6,714 nt of DNA from an uncultured Ellagibacter sp. (lineage in GTDB: Bacteria; Actinomycetota; Coriobacteriia; Coriobacteriales; Eggerthellaceae). Every line of letters starts with the position of its first letter. Position 1 is the first letter of the stretch. The translations under genes and the position numbers were made by a program. Under the pieces are notes generated by a model, which worked only from the letters and a program-made list of their open reading frames with translations, had not been told where the DNA came from and searched no databases. Below, in pieces: positions 5,051 through 6,714 of this stretch. The stretch covers positions 1 through 6,714 of the forward strand of contig CAKUIV010000108.1 in the NCBI GenBank assembly GCA_934661105.1. The letters are read 5' to 3'.

Positions 5051-6714
5051 CTATTTCTGTGCGTCCCAGACAACTCCGGTTTTGTGCCAGTTGTTGAAGT
5101 CGGTGGCCCATCCGTCGATTTCGTATTCCACGATGGACACGTCGTTTTTGCCGTCCGATGTCGTGCAATAGAACTTGCGGGTCCGATTATCGTAAGGAAC
5201 CTGCTCAAGCGTCTCGCCGTACTTGGATGCATCTCCGCCCACGGCCTGGATGATCGTCGGCTGCACGTTCACGTGCGCGACCGGCGTCGACACCGTCTTC
5301 ATCGGCTGCGCGTCGAGTTCGGCCGACTGCGCGGGCTTCAGGAACATGATGGCGTTCGAAGGCCAATCCCACTCGTCGTAAATGCCCCAATCGCCATGAT
5401 CAGACGTCACGAGGATCGTGGTGTTGTCGTACAGCCCCAAATCCTTCAGCTGCTGGATATATTCGTCCAGGATCTTGATACTGCCGCGGATCTGGCGTAT
5501 CGCGTCGGAGTTATCGGTGCCGATGTCGTTTCCGTTCTCGTCGAGGTTGAACGGATAGTGTCCGCCAAGCAGGTGGATGAAGCGGAACGCGCCCGTCTCT
5601 CCCTCGTCGGTTGCCGAAAGGCGCGTCGTCTTGAGCTTGTTGAAGTACGCCCCGTCGTTCATGGTATAGATCGTGCTCTGCTGCTGCTGCTCGCCCGAAT
5701 CGGCGCTTTCCACCTGCTTGGTCATGCCGTTGTTGACCTCATCGGTGTAGAACCAGAAATACGGCTTGAACGCCCAGGGCAGATCGCGGTACATCGCGCA
5801 TTTCCACAGCGTGAGCAGCGTTCCTTCCTCATCGAGCAGCGACGGCGCCTCTTCCGTCTGGTTGAGCGGGTGGTAGTTCATCGTGAGGTCGGCGACGTGG
5901 CGCTGCTCGTCGTCGGAGGAGTACTCCAGCCCGAACGTGTCGGTGTACACGCCCATGCTGTAGCCCGCGTCGTGGATGTCGTCGAGGTAGCTGCTGCGCT
6001 CGAAGCGGCTCGCCAGATACTGCGAGAACAGCTCGCCTTGCTGCGGAAGCTCACCCGTCAGAAGGAACGGCACGCCGTAACGCGTGGGGACCATGGACCC
6101 GTCGACGTTGTTGTACCAGGTGAAGCCGGTCCACGTGTCGAACTCCTGCGGGTAATCCCGCATGATCTCGGTCATCTGCTTGGTGTCGGTGAAGTCGAGC
6201 ACGAACACCACGACGTTGCTCTTCTCCGACACGGTGAAGAGCCCGTCTTCGGTCATGCGCAGGTCGGCCACATCGTAGGACTCCGGGTCGGAAGAAGCCG
6301 GTTTCGCCGCATTCGACGCGAAAAGGCTGCCGACGCCCACTCCCTGCACGATGACGAGCGCAAGCGCGAGCGCCGCCGCGCCGCCACGGCAAAGCGCCGG
6401 CTTCCAATGGCTCAGCACCAAGGGCGCAGCCACGATCGCGATCCACACGAGGGTGCTCACCACCATGATCGGCACGTAGTCGCCCCAGGTCACCTGCTTG
6501 CCGTCGGCCGTGGGAAGCGAGGAATTCAGGAAGAGCACCTGGATGTAGGCGGCGACGCCGAGTGCGAACACGACGAGCAGCGCCGCGTCGAACGCTTTGC
6601 CGCGCAAGGCCGACAGCGCAAGCGCGAGCGCCACGGCGATCACAGCACCGGCGACGGCGAAAATGAGCCAGATATCGTCAAGGCCGAACGTCAGATCCGC
6701 ACCGGCGCCGGCCA
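5051..6714 (-). CDS. membrane-anchored sulfatase/LtaS-like hydrolase or transferase (5'-truncated at right edge, 554 codons visible)
   Basis: Family: alkaline-phosphatase superfamily, sulfatase-like domain with N-terminal membrane helices, as in LtaS and MdoB phosphoglycerol transferases. Numbering from the first whole codon at 6712, four hydrophobic spans lie at about 14-34, 42-61, 79-101 and 111-131. An extracytoplasmic domain follows. NVVVFVLDFTD (166-176) supplies the first metal-binding acidic residues (D173, D176). MVPTRYGVPFLLTGELP (207-223) resembles the block carrying the nucleophile, probably T210. HLLGGHYP (380-387) and VTSDHGDWG (435-443) carry the other metal/substrate ligands, and TPVAHVNVQPTI (476-487) the last conserved histidine block. 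Likely substrates are cell-envelope polymers or lipids (phosphoglycerol, phosphoethanolamine or sulfate groups); the sequence does not say which. The frame stays open to the edge, so the true start and any further helices lie outside. A GTG at 6643 is internal to a membrane span and is not a credible start. The gene ends in its own terminator. Confidence 0.88.
   Translation of the reverse strand, partial: AGAGADLTFGLDDIWLIFAVAGAVIAVALALALSALRGKAFDAALLVVFALGVAAYIQVLFLNSSLPTADGKQVTWGDYVPIMVVSTLVWIAIVAAPLVLSHWKPALCRGGAAALALALVIVQGVGVGSLFASNAAKPASSDPESYDVADLRMTEDGLFTVSEKSNVVVFVLDFTDTKQMTEIMRDYPQEFDTWTGFTWYNNVDGSMVPTRYGVPFLLTGELPQQGELFSQYLASRFERSSYLDDIHDAGYSMGVYTDTFGLEYSSDDEQRHVADLTMNYHPLNQTEEAPSLLDEEGTLLTLWKCAMYRDLPWAFKPYFWFYTDEVNNGMTKQVESADSGEQQQQSTIYTMNDGAYFNKLKTTRLSATDEGETGAFRFIHLLGGHYPFNLDENGNDIGTDNSDAIRQIRGSIKILDEYIQQLKDLGLYDNTTILVTSDHGDWGIYDEWDWPSNAIMFLKPAQSAELDAQPMKTVSTPVAHVNVQPTIIQAVGGDASKYGETLEQVPYDNRTRKFYCTTSDGKNDVSIVEYEIDGWATDFNNWHKTGVVWDAQK

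Noticed and set aside
5677..5695. short CTG/CAG run encoding four glutamines in the sulfatase-like protein
   Set aside because: Only four to five triplets; ordinary linker composition, too short to call a microsatellite.

Overview
The window is GC-rich bacterial DNA with every supported gene on the minus strand, so the text below runs right to left, in the direction of transcription. The protein families, the Gram-positive-type LexA box and the apparently leaderless promoters suggest an actinobacterium. My best guess is a Coriobacteriia/Eggerthellaceae gut-type organism. That placement is inference from general character, not from a marker gene.

Layout: (1) 6714-5051 is a 5'-truncated membrane protein with an extracytoplasmic sulfatase/LtaS-like alkaline-phosphatase-fold domain, probably a cell-envelope polymer-modifying enzyme. 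It ends in a clear intrinsic terminator (5024-4987). (2) 4936-3386 is a DUF2130-family protein: a CPHCG zinc-knuckle-like start, a long coiled coil with an internal 40-residue repeat, and a PD-(D/E)XK-nuclease-like C-terminal domain. (3) 3385-3008 is a 378-bp non-coding gap. It holds six copies of a ~27-bp repeat (four in one orientation, two inverted, mostly at an exact 51-bp step), a 12-bp palindrome, and a promoter overlapped by a perfect Gram-positive SOS box. (4) 3007-602 is a PcrA/UvrD superfamily 1A helicase. (5) 586-308 is a small single-span membrane protein whose Shine-Dalgarno overlaps the pcrA stop codon. (6) 234-1 is the N-terminal GIY-YIG part of UvrC, which runs off the left edge.

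Functionally, pcrA, the small membrane protein and uvrC look like a DNA-damage-inducible nucleotide-excision-repair cluster. UvrC incises the lesion and PcrA/UvrD displaces the incised oligonucleotide. The SOS box in front of pcrA gives LexA control of at least pcrA and the coupled small gene. uvrC may be read from the same transcript, from its own weak leaderless promoter, or both. The DUF2130 gene and the sulfatase-like gene are separate upstream units with no evident functional link.

The most unusual element is the two-orientation repeat cluster between the DUF2130 gene and pcrA. I found no new multi-gene system; the repeat family, the SOS-controlled helicase/membrane-protein/UvrC arrangement and the dual-start small protein deserve a second look.
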